Source: Desulfotignum balticum DSM 7044 (GTDB lineage: Bacteria; Desulfobacterota; Desulfobacteria; Desulfobacterales; Desulfobacteraceae). Taken from it: a stretch of DNA of 64,000 nucleotides. Of the stretch, positions 53,549 through 62,470 are shown one piece after another; the stretch's first letter is position 1, and the number at the start of each line of letters is the position of its first letter. A model generated the notes under the pieces. It saw nothing but the letters and a program-made list of their open reading frames with translations, was not told the origin of the DNA and did no database searches. The translations under genes were made by a program, and so were the position numbers. Where the stretch lies: the NCBI RefSeq assembly GCF_000421285.1, contig NZ_ATWO01000003.1, positions 1 through 64,000 of the forward strand, read 5' to 3'.

Positions 53549-55879
53549 ATGACACACACTGATTTTATTTATATTCCCGGCAAAAGAGAAGAAAAACGGA
53601 TTCCTTCCAGGGTTCTGGAGGAGATCATTCATCAGCAGATCCGCAGCGGCCACCGGCATCTGGAGATCGAGGCATTCGGCCAGCACGGCATCGGGGGCCG
53701 GTTATGGGACGCAGGCACGGATCCGGTGAATATCCGCATTATCGGACACTCCGGCCAGAGAACCGGGTCCCTGGGAAATGCCAATACCTGTATCGAAATC
53801 ATGGGACCGGCATCTGATGACCTGGGATGGCTCAATGCCGGGGCCCAGATTGTGGTCCACGGCCACGCCTCCAACGGCGTGATGAACGGCGCGGCCCAGG
53901 GCCGGGTGTTTGTGGGCGGCAGCATCGGTGCCCGGGGCATGACCATGACCAAGCATAACCCCCGGTTCGATCCCCCGGAGCTGTGGGTCCTGGGCACGGC
54001 CGGGGATTATTTCGGTGAATTCATGGCCGGCGGCATTGCCGTGGTGTGCGGACACGGCAGTCAGCCGGAAGAACAGGTGCTGGGATACCGGCCCCTGGTG
54101 GGCATGGTGGGAGGCAAGGTGTTCGTCCGGGGCAGTGCGGCAGGGTTCAGCCAAAAAGACGCCAAACAGATTCCGGTCACTGATGACGACTGGCAGTGGC
54201 TGGAAACCGGGATTTCGCATTTTCTGAAAAAAACCGGCCGCATGGATCTGCTGGCTGCATTGACGGTCCGGCCGGAGTGGATGCTGCTGACAGCCAAATC
54301 CCCCCATGAAAAAGCGGACAGCCCGGACCGGCCGGATATGCAGGGTTTCAGACAACAGGTGTGGGACCGGGAACTGGGTCCAGGCGGGCTGATCGGAGAT
54401 TTGCAGGAAACAGTGCCGGGAACCATTCCGGTGATCGCCACAGGGGATCTGCGCCGGTATGTGCCGGTGTGGGAGCAGGGTAAATATATTTCTCCCTGCC
54501 AGGCAGCCTGCCCCACCGGCATTCCGGTTCAGGACCGCTGGGCCATGGTAAGGGCTGACAATGTGGACGAAGCCATTGCCATGGGTCTGGCCCATACCCC
54601 GTTTCCCGCCACCGTGTGCGGATATCTGTGTCCCAGCCCCTGCATGGCTGCCTGCACCCGGCATCAGGAAGGCATGCCCCCGGTGAGTGTCAGAAACCTG
54701 GGCCGGGCCGGGGAACAGGTCCCTCCCCCGGAACCGGCGAAAAAAACCGGCAGAAAAATGGCGGTGATCGGTGCGGGGCCCGGTGGATTGTCCGCTGCCT
54801 GGCACCTGACCCTCAACGGCCATTTGGTGACCGTGTTCGACACTGGGCCAGTCATCGGCGGCAAGATCGCATCCGTGATCCCGGGATCCCGGATTCCTGA
54901 AAACACCCTGAAAACGGAACTGGCGCGGATCAAGGCCCTGATTCCTGATATCCGCCTGAAACAGCCCATTGATGCGGATGCCTTTGTCCGGATCCGGGAT
55001 GAATATGATTTCACGGTTGTGGCGGCCGGAGCGAAAAAACCAAAATCCCTGCCCGTGCCCGGCATCGAGCAGGCGGTGTTTGCCAATGAATTTCTGTCGG
55101 ATGCCAAAACAAAGAAAATCACCCCCGGCAAACAGGTGGTGATCATCGGGGCCGGCAATGTGGGGTGTGATGTGGCCACGGAAGCCCATCGCTTAGGAGC
55201 CCGAGACATCACCCTGATTGATGTGCAGCAGCCGGCCGCATTCGGCAAAGAACGGGAAGATGCGGAAAATTGCGGGGCCAAATTTCTGTGGCCCGTGTAT
55301 ACTAAAGAAATTACCGAACAGGGTGTAATACTCCAAAACGGCGATCTGCTGCCGGCAGACACGGTGGTGGTGGCCATCGGCGATGTTCCGGACCTGGATT
55401 TCATTCAACCCCTTCTGGCTGTGGACAATGGATTCGTCACCGTGGACCGGTTCAACCGGACCTCGGATCCCAAAGTATTTGCCATCGGCGATGCAGTGGC
55501 TCCGGGCCTGATCACGGATGCTATCGGTGCGGGTAAACGCACGGCCCAGGTTATTGATCAGCTGATATCCGGAAAAGAAGTCCGGGAAATATCCGCCATG
55601 CCGGTCATGGATACCTCCCGGGTTCATCTGGCGTATTATGATCCCAAAACACGGCCTGATGATTTGTCGTCCTGCGGCGAGGTCTGTGCATCCTGCGGCA
55701 GATGCCGGGATTGCGGCATCTGCGTGGCGGTTTGTCCGGAATCGGCTATTTTTCGCAACGATATGGGAAACGCAGGGTTTGAATACCGGGTGGATCCGGA
55801 ACGGTGCATCGGGTGCGGGTTCTGCAAAGGGGCCTGTCCCTGCGGCATCTGGGACTTGATACCCAATACCCCCATGTAA
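53549..55879 (+). CDS. Glutamate synthase GXGXG domain fused to NAD(P)H-dependent oxidoreductase subunit
   Basis: A 776-residue fusion. Residues 1-250 form the beta-helical GXGXG (alpha-subunit C-terminal) domain: GHSGQRTGSLGNANTCIEIM, GHASNGVMNGAAQGRVFVGG and MVGGKVFVRGSAAGFSQKDA. A GltD-like part follows, with a Cys-rich N-terminal cluster (CQAACPTGIPVQDRWAMVR, CGYLCPSPCMAACTRHQ), FAD motif VIGAGPGGLSAAWHLTLNGH and NAD(P) motif VVIIGAGNVGCDVATEAHRL. Two C-terminal 4Fe-4S motifs close it (CGRCRDCGICVAVCPESAI, CIGCGFCKGACPCGIW). It passes electrons from NAD(P)H to the FMN subunit. The GXGXG fusion to this half is an unusual split. Confidence 0.92.
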   Translation: MTHTDFIYIPGKREEKRIPSRVLEEIIHQQIRSGHRHLEIEAFGQHGIGGRLWDAGTDPVNIRIIGHSGQRTGSLGNANTCIEIMGPASDDLGWLNAGAQIVVHGHASNGVMNGAAQGRVFVGGSIGARGMTMTKHNPRFDPPELWVLGTAGDYFGEFMAGGIAVVCGHGSQPEEQVLGYRPLVGMVGGKVFVRGSAAGFSQKDAKQIPVTDDDWQWLETGISHFLKKTGRMDLLAALTVRPEWMLLTAKSPHEKADSPDRPDMQGFRQQVWDRELGPGGLIGDLQETVPGTIPVIATGDLRRYVPVWEQGKYISPCQAACPTGIPVQDRWAMVRADNVDEAIAMGLAHTPFPATVCGYLCPSPCMAACTRHQEGMPPVSVRNLGRAGEQVPPPEPAKKTGRKMAVIGAGPGGLSAAWHLTLNGHLVTVFDTGPVIGGKIASVIPGSRIPENTLKTELARIKALIPDIRLKQPIDADAFVRIRDEYDFTVVAAGAKKPKSLPVPGIEQAVFANEFLSDAKTKKITPGKQVVIIGAGNVGCDVATEAHRLGARDITLIDVQQPAAFGKEREDAENCGAKFLWPVYTKEITEQGVILQNGDLLPADTVVVAIGDVPDLDFIQPLLAVDNGFVTVDRFNRTSDPKVFAIGDAVAPGLITDAIGAGKRTAQVIDQLISGKEVREISAMPVMDTSRVHLAYYDPKTRPDDLSSCGEVCASCGRCRDCGICVAVCPESAIFRNDMGNAGFEYRVDPERCIGCGFCKGACPCGIWDLIPNTPM

Positions 55880-55962
55880 CTGGATGTTTGAGTTTTTCCT
55901 TGACGCTGCCCTTTTTGATTCGTATAAAAAGAATCCGAATCAAAAGGGGGGGGGATTGTGTC

Positions 55963-57585
55963 GTGAAACAGCGGTGGTTGTCTTTTCTGGGATGCCTGGC
56001 ATTGGGGTGTGGGTTGTGGGGGGTGCTGATGACCGGTCAGGCAGATGCGATTTCTCCGCCGGGCCGGGTATTGAAATTTGCCGTTCATACCAGCAGTTTG
56101 GGCAGTCTGGATCCTCATCTGCTGAGAGGATCCCAGGACTATACCTATGCAGACCTGGTTTTCAACTGCCTGATCCGGTATGTACCCGGAGATCTTTCCC
56201 GTCTGGAACCGGATATCGCAGCATCCATTCCCACGTATCAACTTGAAAATGGCCGCCAGGTCTGGACGGTTCATCTGAAAAAACGAATTTTTTTTCATCC
56301 CGGCCCGTTCAACCCGGTGTATGAGTTGACTGCAGATGATGTGATCTTTTCATTAAAAAAACTGGCAGACCCGGATTTTTGCAGCATGGCCGGTGAATAT
56401 GCGGGCATGACGTTTGAAAAGACAGATGACCATACCTTGAAAATTATTTTGGAAGAACCCGTGTCACCGTTGTTTTTTCTGCCGAAAATCGCCAATCACC
56501 GGGGCGGATATATTGTGAGTGAAAAAGCGATCCAGGCGGGTGGGTATGATGCCTTTGTCACTCACCCGGTGGGCACGGGTCCGTTCATGTTTCACCGGTA
56601 TGTGCCAAAGGAAAAATGCGAGTTCAGAGCCTATGCCGGGTATTTTCGGGGAACCCCGAAACTGGCGGGCGTGGAAATGTATTTTATTCCGGACAACGAT
56701 ACCCGGGAGGCGGCTTTTGCAAACAAGGAGATGGATCTGATCCTCGGAGTGGGCGAACCCGGATGGATCGAGCGCATGGACCGGGTACCTGAAACCATCG
56801 TCGATGTGTTCGGTCCGGGGTTCACCGGCCTGTTTCATTTCAACACCTCCATTGAGCCCCTGAATGATCCCCGGGTGAGGCAGGCCATCGTCCATGCCCT
56901 GGACCGGGATGATTTTCTGGCCGCATCCAGCCCAAAGCTGGTGTCTCCGGTGCTGGCCCCCATGAGTCCGGCGTTTCTGCCCGGTGGGCTGTCAAACGAA
57001 AAAATTATCAGTTTGGGGCTGAATTTTGAAAAAAACATTGAAAAAGCCAGAAAACTGCTGGCGGACGCCGGGTTTGCAGACGGATTTTCCTTAACCCTGT
57101 ATGGATCGGAAAAACGGCTGTTTAAGACAAGCTATGAAATTCTGCAACAGGCGTTGAAAGAGATCGGCATTATCGTGGAGTTGAAAATCGTATCCCATTC
57201 AGAATACCACCGGATTGTCCGGGACAACCGGAATGCCATGGTTCTGTATTTTACGCTCCGACCCAATGCGGATACGTATCTGCGGGGATTTTTTCATTCC
57301 GATGCCATCGTCCTGACCGGTGTCAATGCATATACCAATTTTTCCCATTGTACTTCCGTGGATGATCTTCTGGACACGGCGTTGACGGAAATGGATCCCA
57401 AAAAACAGATCCGGTTGTGGGAGCAGGCCCAGATAAAAATCCTGCACGATGTATGGGTGTATCCTTTGCTGGATATCAAGTATTGTGTGGCCCGAAAATC
57501 CGATCTTGACTATGGGCATGATCTGTTCAATACCCTGGCCGGGTATCCTCAGTTTGACGAACGTACCGCATTTGTCTCACCCTGA
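55963..57585 (+). CDS. Peptide/nickel-type ABC transporter substrate-binding protein
   Basis: About 540 residues. A signal peptide (MKQRWLSFLGCLALGCGLWG VLM) is followed by a SBP_bac_5 fold: SSLGSLDPHLLRGSQDYTYA, RIFFHPGPFNPVYELTADDV IFSLKK, VGTGPFMFHRYVPKEKCEF and NDPRVRQAIVHALDRDDF. No lipobox is evident. GTG 55963 follows a run of G and is chosen; the frame is open into the previous gene. No permease or ATPase genes are adjacent, so this is an orphan binding protein that must use a transporter elsewhere or act as a sensor. Confidence 0.9.
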   Translation: MKQRWLSFLGCLALGCGLWGVLMTGQADAISPPGRVLKFAVHTSSLGSLDPHLLRGSQDYTYADLVFNCLIRYVPGDLSRLEPDIAASIPTYQLENGRQVWTVHLKKRIFFHPGPFNPVYELTADDVIFSLKKLADPDFCSMAGEYAGMTFEKTDDHTLKIILEEPVSPLFFLPKIANHRGGYIVSEKAIQAGGYDAFVTHPVGTGPFMFHRYVPKEKCEFRAYAGYFRGTPKLAGVEMYFIPDNDTREAAFANKEMDLILGVGEPGWIERMDRVPETIVDVFGPGFTGLFHFNTSIEPLNDPRVRQAIVHALDRDDFLAASSPKLVSPVLAPMSPAFLPGGLSNEKIISLGLNFEKNIEKARKLLADAGFADGFSLTLYGSEKRLFKTSYEILQQALKEIGIIVELKIVSHSEYHRIVRDNRNAMVLYFTLRPNADTYLRGFFHSDAIVLTGVNAYTNFSHCTSVDDLLDTALTEMDPKKQIRLWEQAQIKILHDVWVYPLLDIKYCVARKSDLDYGHDLFNTLAGYPQFDERTAFVSP

Positions 57586-57655
57586 AGGCCGGTACCAGAC
57601 GGTTTTGCCGGCACGGATGTCCGCTTGCAGGATACTTTCAAAGGAAAACGTTTTT

Positions 57656-58585
57656 ATGAAACAAACCCGGATTACAGACAAAATTACATATGTGGAACCC
57701 GATTCCATGGCCCGGTTTTCCTCTTGTGCCGGATTGATTGTCCAGTCCAGAAAACAGATATTCATAGACATGAATTTAGGAGAGTCCGATACCCGGACCC
57801 TGCTGGAACAAAGATGTCCGGATGCAGCGGTGATCACGCATTTCCATCTGGATCACAGCGTCTGGACCCACCAGGCGGAAAAAGCCGGGATACAGGTCTT
57901 TGTGCCGGCAAAAGAAGCGGCATTTCTTTCCAGCCTGGATCATGTGGTTCAACAGACAGCCGGTCCCTTAGGCTGCGGCAAACAGTGGCATGCGTTTGTT
58001 GAAAACACCCAGGGATTCCGGTCGTTGACGCATTTTTCATCCTATGGGCCTGACACGGTTTTTGTGGAGTTTGCTCCGGAAATGGTGGTGATGGACACCC
58101 CGGGCCACTCCCCGGGGCATACCTCGTTTTATTTTCCGGATGACCGGATCCTGTTTTCAGGAGATCTGGGACTGGACCGGTTCGGACCGTGGTATGGGTG
58201 GCAGAATTGTGATATCCGGGATCTGATCTTCTCCCTTCTTCGATTGGACGGAATGCAGATCAATTTGATTCTGTCCAGTCATGGCGGAATGATCCAAAAA
58301 GGCATATCCGACATTTTTATGGCAAAAATCAAAGAGATCCTCCAGCGGGAACATCACATTGAAAAACAGTTGTCCAAAGGTAAATCCGAGGCTCAAATCA
58401 TTGAAAACGGGGTATTCTATCTCCACAAAAAAAAGGTGCCCCAACCTTTGAAAACATTTCTGGATATGTGGGATTCCGTCATGTTTCAGCACCACAAAAA
58501 TTTATTGGCACAAGGCGGATTGACAGCATTTTTTCCTGAATTGTCCCAAATTTCCAACGCGCTTAGCCAGCAAAGCCGTCTTTGA
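57656..58585 (+). CDS. MBL-fold metallo-hydrolase
   Basis: About 309 residues with metal motifs in order: THFHLDHSVW (HxHxDH), DTPGHSPGHTSFYF, FSGDLGLDRFG and ILSSHGGMIQ. This is a glyoxalase-II/MBL-type hydrolase. The region after about 235 is a helical cap. AAAGGA about ten bases before ATG 57656 sets the start. The 3' end overlaps the convergent ParB-domain gene by 23 bases. Substrate unknown. Confidence 0.85.
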   Translation: MKQTRITDKITYVEPDSMARFSSCAGLIVQSRKQIFIDMNLGESDTRTLLEQRCPDAAVITHFHLDHSVWTHQAEKAGIQVFVPAKEAAFLSSLDHVVQQTAGPLGCGKQWHAFVENTQGFRSLTHFSSYGPDTVFVEFAPEMVVMDTPGHSPGHTSFYFPDDRILFSGDLGLDRFGPWYGWQNCDIRDLIFSLLRLDGMQINLILSSHGGMIQKGISDIFMAKIKEILQREHHIEKQLSKGKSEAQIIENGVFYLHKKKVPQPLKTFLDMWDSVMFQHHKNLLAQGGLTAFFPELSQISNALSQQSRL

Positions 58586-59654
58586 CCAGGGACCGGCCCG
58601 GTATCATGGTCTGGGTCCGTTTGATTCCCTCGATTTTCCGGATCTGCTGATCCAGGAATTCGGCAATAGTTTCCGCATCCGAGGTGAGAAAATCCCGCTG
58701 GAGAACCACTTTTACCAAGAGATCGATACTGCCGTGAACCGTATGGACCTCCCGGACTTCATCCAGTGCAAACAATCGATCCGACAGGGTGGTTTCTGTC
58801 ATGGCATCCGTGTCAATGAGAATGAATGCGGTAATGGTGCGTTTCATTTCCGGGTATTCCGGGGTTTGTTTTTCCAGCATGGCGCTTCTGAAACCGGCCA
58901 TGCTTTTGGGGATCAGCCGATCGATACCGATGCCGTAACGCCGGTTGGTACTGGAATCCCAGTGATGATAGGCAATATAAGTGTACAGGTCGGCAAGGGT
59001 CCGCCCGGGAAAATACTTGAGCAGGTCCCCGTTTTGGATGATGGAGGTCATGGGCAGGTATATGGTGTGGTACCAGTCTCTGGCGGCCCGGATGAAATCG
59101 CAGTTTTTGCCGGACTGGGATGTCAGGTAATCCTGATGTTTCCGGATCTGCTGTTCCAGATATTTGTATTTTCCCACTTCCGTAAGATCGATTTCCCGGG
59201 GCAGTTCGGTTTTTTCCAGAAATTTCGTTTTTTCCAGATACAACAGGTTTTCCAGGGTATTCCTGGCGGATACAATCTCCACCACCTTGGCCTTGATTTC
59301 CGTCCATCCCAGTTCCTTGGCCGCCGCCACCCGGTGGTTGCCGTCCAGGACATAGTATTGGTTGCGGATCTGGTACAGTTTGACCGGCGGGATGGCTCTG
59401 CCCTGACGCATGGCCTGTTTGATTTCCGTAAACCGCTGGGCGGACATGTGTTTTTTGGGCCGGAACCGGGAATCAAAATCCCCGTATTTACCCACACTGC
59501 CGATGATGTTTTCCAAAGAAATGGTCTGGATGCCGTGATCAACGAACGTCACATCTTCTTCCTGGGCCTGCTGTTCATGGAACGAATCCACGTGGTTGCG
59601 TGTATCCTGCCGGGCGGCATCGGCCGAAAACAGGTATTTGAAGAAATTTTTCAT
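58563..59654 (-). CDS. ParB/Srx-domain protein with C-terminal Lrp/AsnC-like sensor domain
   Basis: A 363-residue protein. Residues about 60-145 are ParB/sulfiredoxin-like: FTEIKQAMRQGRAIPPVKLY and YVLDGNHRVAAAKELG (the DGNHR motif). The middle is helical (KYLEQQIRKHQDYLTSQSGK). The last 90 residues resemble an Lrp/AsnC ligand-binding (RAM) domain: ITAFILIDTDAMTETTLSDR, EVREVHTVHGSIDLLVKVVL and RKIEGIKRTQTMIP. No HTH is visible between them. ParB/Srx domains are CTP-binding, nuclease or sulfiredoxin-like; the RAM domain usually binds amino acids. The combination is unusual to me. A calcineurin-type phosphoesterase gene lies three bases upstream. Confidence 0.75.
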   Translation of the reverse strand: MKNFFKYLFSADAARQDTRNHVDSFHEQQAQEEDVTFVDHGIQTISLENIIGSVGKYGDFDSRFRPKKHMSAQRFTEIKQAMRQGRAIPPVKLYQIRNQYYVLDGNHRVAAAKELGWTEIKAKVVEIVSARNTLENLLYLEKTKFLEKTELPREIDLTEVGKYKYLEQQIRKHQDYLTSQSGKNCDFIRAARDWYHTIYLPMTSIIQNGDLLKYFPGRTLADLYTYIAYHHWDSSTNRRYGIGIDRLIPKSMAGFRSAMLEKQTPEYPEMKRTITAFILIDTDAMTETTLSDRLFALDEVREVHTVHGSIDLLVKVVLQRDFLTSDAETIAEFLDQQIRKIEGIKRTQTMIPGRSLVKDGFAG

Positions 59655-59657
59655 GGT

Positions 59658-60305
59658 TCAGACCTCTATGAGTGTAAATCCGCAGGTGTTGATGACCTGC
59701 GTATGGTTGACGCGTGTAATTCTATCGGATTGGGTATCAAATTCCCGGTGTATGTGTCCATGGATAAAATAATCGGGCCGGTATTTTTGAATCAGTGTGT
59801 TGAAGCATTCAAATCCCCGGTGACATAAGTCTTCTTTGTCATGGATGTGGCGGGGCGGGGCATGGGTGATGATCATATGTACCGGTTTTTTACGCCATAA
59901 AGACAGCCACAGGGAAAATATCTGTTTTTTCATCATGGCTTCGGTGTACTGGTTGGCGCCGCCGTTATACCACATGGATCCTTCCAGGCCTAAGATATTG
60001 ACTCCGTCCAGGGAAATGATCTGCTTGTGAATATTTTTGCATCCCACGGGGTTACCGGAGGTGTACCGAATATCGTGATTGCCTTTGACATAAAACAGGG
60101 GCCGGTCCAGCCGATCCCGCAGAAATGACAGAAATTCCGGCTCCATATCTCCGCAGGAGATGATGAGGTCCACGGGCTCCAGGGTTCTGGTTTCCACCAG
60201 GCGGGTCAGGGATTTATCGATGAAATCAGATACAGCCAGTATTTTCAGCCCGGGGGGCTTCAGCGGTGAACAGGAAGGGCTTGTTTGAGTCAGCTGTTTT
60301 TTCAT
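59658..60305 (-). CDS. Calcineurin-type metallophosphoesterase
   Basis: A 215-residue protein: LKILAVSDFIDKSLTRL (the D-x-H motif is D-F-I here), IISCGDMEPEFLSFL (GD), YVKGNHDIRY (GNHD), MIITHAPPRH and FIHGHIHREFD (GHxH). The first metal motif has lost its His, though the rest is intact. Such enzymes cleave phosphomonoesters or cyclic nucleotides. It precedes the ParB-domain gene with a three-base gap, so they are translated together. Confidence 0.88.
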   Translation of the reverse strand: MKKQLTQTSPSCSPLKPPGLKILAVSDFIDKSLTRLVETRTLEPVDLIISCGDMEPEFLSFLRDRLDRPLFYVKGNHDIRYTSGNPVGCKNIHKQIISLDGVNILGLEGSMWYNGGANQYTEAMMKKQIFSLWLSLWRKKPVHMIITHAPPRHIHDKEDLCHRGFECFNTLIQKYRPDYFIHGHIHREFDTQSDRITRVNHTQVINTCGFTLIEV

Positions 60306-60483
60306 GAAATAATAACGGGTACCGAATTATAGGGTGAATCGTGCAAATAACGTCATCATCATAGGACATATTACGTCAAATATCCAGATCCATAAAATAT
60401 TGCTTGCCATTTAATTTGGTTATGCGCTAATTATTAGACTTGATTCAAAAACGGTTTTTACTATCCTTTAACAGGCTTTAACG

Positions 60484-60509
60484 GATCATCTTCGCTGACG
60501 GAGATGATC
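60484..60509 (+). promoter_or_regulatory. 5' UTR hairpin before the amino-acid binding protein gene
   Basis: GATCATCT and AGATGATC pair across a ten-base loop. It ends about 20 bases before the AGGAGG ribosome-binding site and could protect or regulate the mRNA. Confidence 0.35.
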
Positions 60510-60541
60510 AGAGCCGAAACTTAACTTTCAGGAGGAAAAAG

Positions 60542-61363
60542 ATGAAAAAATTGTTTGTATCCCTGTTCGCTCTGGCATTTGTTCTTGTCTCCGCACCGGC
60601 ATTCAGTGCCGACATTGAACTGGCCAAAAAATCAACCCTTGAATCCATTGTCAAGGCAGGAGAAATCCGGGTGGGATTTGAATCCGGCTACCTTCCCTTT
60701 GAAATGACCAATACCAAAGGCCAGTACATCGGATTCGACATTGACATGGGAAAACAGCTGGCTAAGGCCATGGGCGTTACGTTCACCCCGGTAAACACGG
60801 CATGGGACGGTATTATCCCCTCTTTGATCACTGAAAAATTTGATATTATCATTTCCGGCATGACCGTTACCCAGGAAAGAAACCTGGCCGTCAACTTCAC
60901 CGATCCCTATATTGTTGTGGGACAGGCCATCCTGCTGAACAAAAAACATGAAGGGGTGGTAAAATCCTACAAAGACCTGAATGATCCCAAATATGTCATC
61001 ACCTCCAAACTGGGCACCACAGGTGAGCAGGCAGTCAAAAGAATGATCCCCCGGGCCACCTACAAGAGCTTTGAGGTGGAAACCGAAGCGGTCATGGAAG
61101 TGATCCAGGGCAATGCCGATGCCACGGTGTATGATCTGCCCCTTATTGAGATCATGCAGGCACAGCATGGAAAAGGCAAAACCGTTGCACTGACCGAACC
61201 GTTTACCTTTGAACCACTGGCCATGGCGGTCAGAAAAGGGGATCCCGATTTCCTGAACTTTCTGAACAACTTTATCCGCCAGTACAAAAATGACGGCAGA
61301 TGGCAGCAGTCCTATGACAAATGGATCAAATCCAATGAATGGCAGAAAGATCTGCAGAATTAA
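60542..61363 (+). CDS. Polar amino acid ABC transporter substrate-binding protein
   Basis: A 273-residue periplasmic protein. Signal peptide (KLFVSLFALAFVLVSAPAFS-A) then the family core GEIRVGFESGYLPFEMTNTK, YIGFDIDMGKQLAKAMGVTF, DIIISGMTVTQERNLAVNFT and YDLPLIEIMQAQHGK. It is a class of HisJ/GlnH-type binding proteins for polar amino acids. AGGAGG precedes the ATG. It is the first gene of binding protein - permease - ATPase, with a hairpin after it. Confidence 0.94.
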   Translation: MKKLFVSLFALAFVLVSAPAFSADIELAKKSTLESIVKAGEIRVGFESGYLPFEMTNTKGQYIGFDIDMGKQLAKAMGVTFTPVNTAWDGIIPSLITEKFDIIISGMTVTQERNLAVNFTDPYIVVGQAILLNKKHEGVVKSYKDLNDPKYVITSKLGTTGEQAVKRMIPRATYKSFEVETEAVMEVIQGNADATVYDLPLIEIMQAQHGKGKTVALTEPFTFEPLAMAVRKGDPDFLNFLNNFIRQYKNDGRWQQSYDKWIKSNEWQKDLQN

Positions 61364-61405
61364 TTTGATTTGTCACCATTGCATCAGGAACTTTGAATGA
61401 ATCCG

Positions 61406-61440
61406 GGCCGGCAGAAGATGTCTTCTGTCGGCCTGTTTTG
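61406..61440 (+). terminator. Attenuator-like hairpin between binding protein and permease genes
   Basis: GGCCGGCAGAAGA (61406) pairs with TCTTCTGTCGGCC (end 61433; one G-T wobble), then TGTTTTGT. It would end or slow most transcripts after the binding-protein gene, giving excess binding protein over permease. Confidence 0.65.
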
Positions 61441-61453
61441 TAAGGTTAGATAT

Positions 61454-62470
61454 ATGGAACAAAACATATCCAACATCAAACGCTTGAGCAATCCCATTGC
61501 CTATTTTCTGTCAGTGATCGGTTTTCTTGTGCTGCTGTTCATGGTCATCGGTGCGGTGTATTATGCCACGGTGGCCGTGGATTATCAGTGGCGCTGGTTC
61601 AAGGTGCCAAAGTACTTCATGTACAAATCCACCATTACCCTGTATGCAGAAGGCTACGGGGAAATTGACACCATTGCCGACAACAGGGAAAAAGTGGATA
61701 TCATTGTCACAACGGATGCCGGCACAAGAACCTATACGGTTCCCAAAGATTCATATGACTGGATTGAAGGAGATATGGTGTCTCCGGGGGATATCGTTGC
61801 ATCGTATGAAGGGAGTTGGCAGCCCGGTATCCTGGCCAAAGGCCTGTGGGTGACCCTGAAAATTTCGTTCCTTGCCACGATTTTCGGGATCACACTGGGG
61901 ATCATCGGCGGCGTGGCAAGGGTCTCGGATACCCCGGTGCTCAAATGGTCGGCCATCACCTATGTGGAGGTTATCCGGGGATCTCCTTTGCTGGTGCAGA
62001 TCATGATTTTTTATTTTGTTCTGGGAACCACCATGAACAAAATTCTGCTGATGAACGGCATTCCTAAACTTGACCCCCAATGGTACGGTATCATGGCCTT
62101 GTCCATTTTCACGGGCGCCTATGTGGTGGAAATTGTGAGAGCCGGCATCGAGGCCATTCATCCCGGTCAGGTGGAGGCAGCCAGATCTTCGGGCATGACC
62201 TATTTCCAGTGCATGTTTCATATTATTCTTCCCCAGGCATTGAAAACCATCCTGCCGCCCCTGGCAGGCCAGTTCATCAACCTGATCAAGGATTCTTCCC
62301 TGCTGGGTCTGATTTCCATCAGGGAATTGACCAAAGCCACCCGGGAGGGTATTACCACAAGTCTGCAAACCTTTGAATTGTGGATATTGTGTGCCATTCT
62401 CTATCTGCTTATGACTTTTACGCTTTCCATGTGTGTCCAGTATCTGGAAAGGAGGACAGCCACCAAATGA
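61454..62470 (+). CDS. Polar amino acid ABC transporter permease
   Basis: About 338 residues. The HEQRo/BPD-type permease core has [40 protein letters not shown] and the EAA loop [21 protein letters not shown] long periplasmic stretch of about 95 residues ([20 protein letters not shown] to [11 protein letters not shown]) lies between TM1 and TM2, which most permeases lack. The longer frame starting at 61397 runs through the attenuator hairpin, so ATG 61454 (AAGG eight bases upstream) is chosen. Confidence 0.9.
   Translation: MEQNISNIKRLSNPIAYFLSVIGFLVLLFMVIGAVYYATVAVDYQWRWFKVPKYFMYKSTITLYAEGYGEIDTIADNREKVDIIVTTDAGTRTYTVPKDSYDWIEGDMVSPGDIVASYEGSWQPGILAKGLWVTLKISFLATIFGITLGIIGGVARVSDTPVLKWSAITYVEVIRGSPLLVQIMIFYFVLGTTMNKILLMNGIPKLDPQWYGIMALSIFTGAYVVEIVRAGIEAIHPGQVEAARSSGMTYFQCMFHIILPQALKTILPPLAGQFINLIKDSSLLGLISIRELTKATREGITTSLQTFELWILCAILYLLMTFTLSMCVQYLERRTATK

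Noticed and set aside
51936-53555. 539-residue minus-strand open frame
   Set aside because: It is the antisense of the FMN-binding glutamate synthase subunit, has His/Gly/Pro-rich composition, and no recognisable motif.
53702-55189. 495-residue minus-strand open frame
   Set aside because: Antisense to the GXGXG-GltD fusion, with low-complexity composition; the plus-strand gene has clear FAD and Fe-S motifs.
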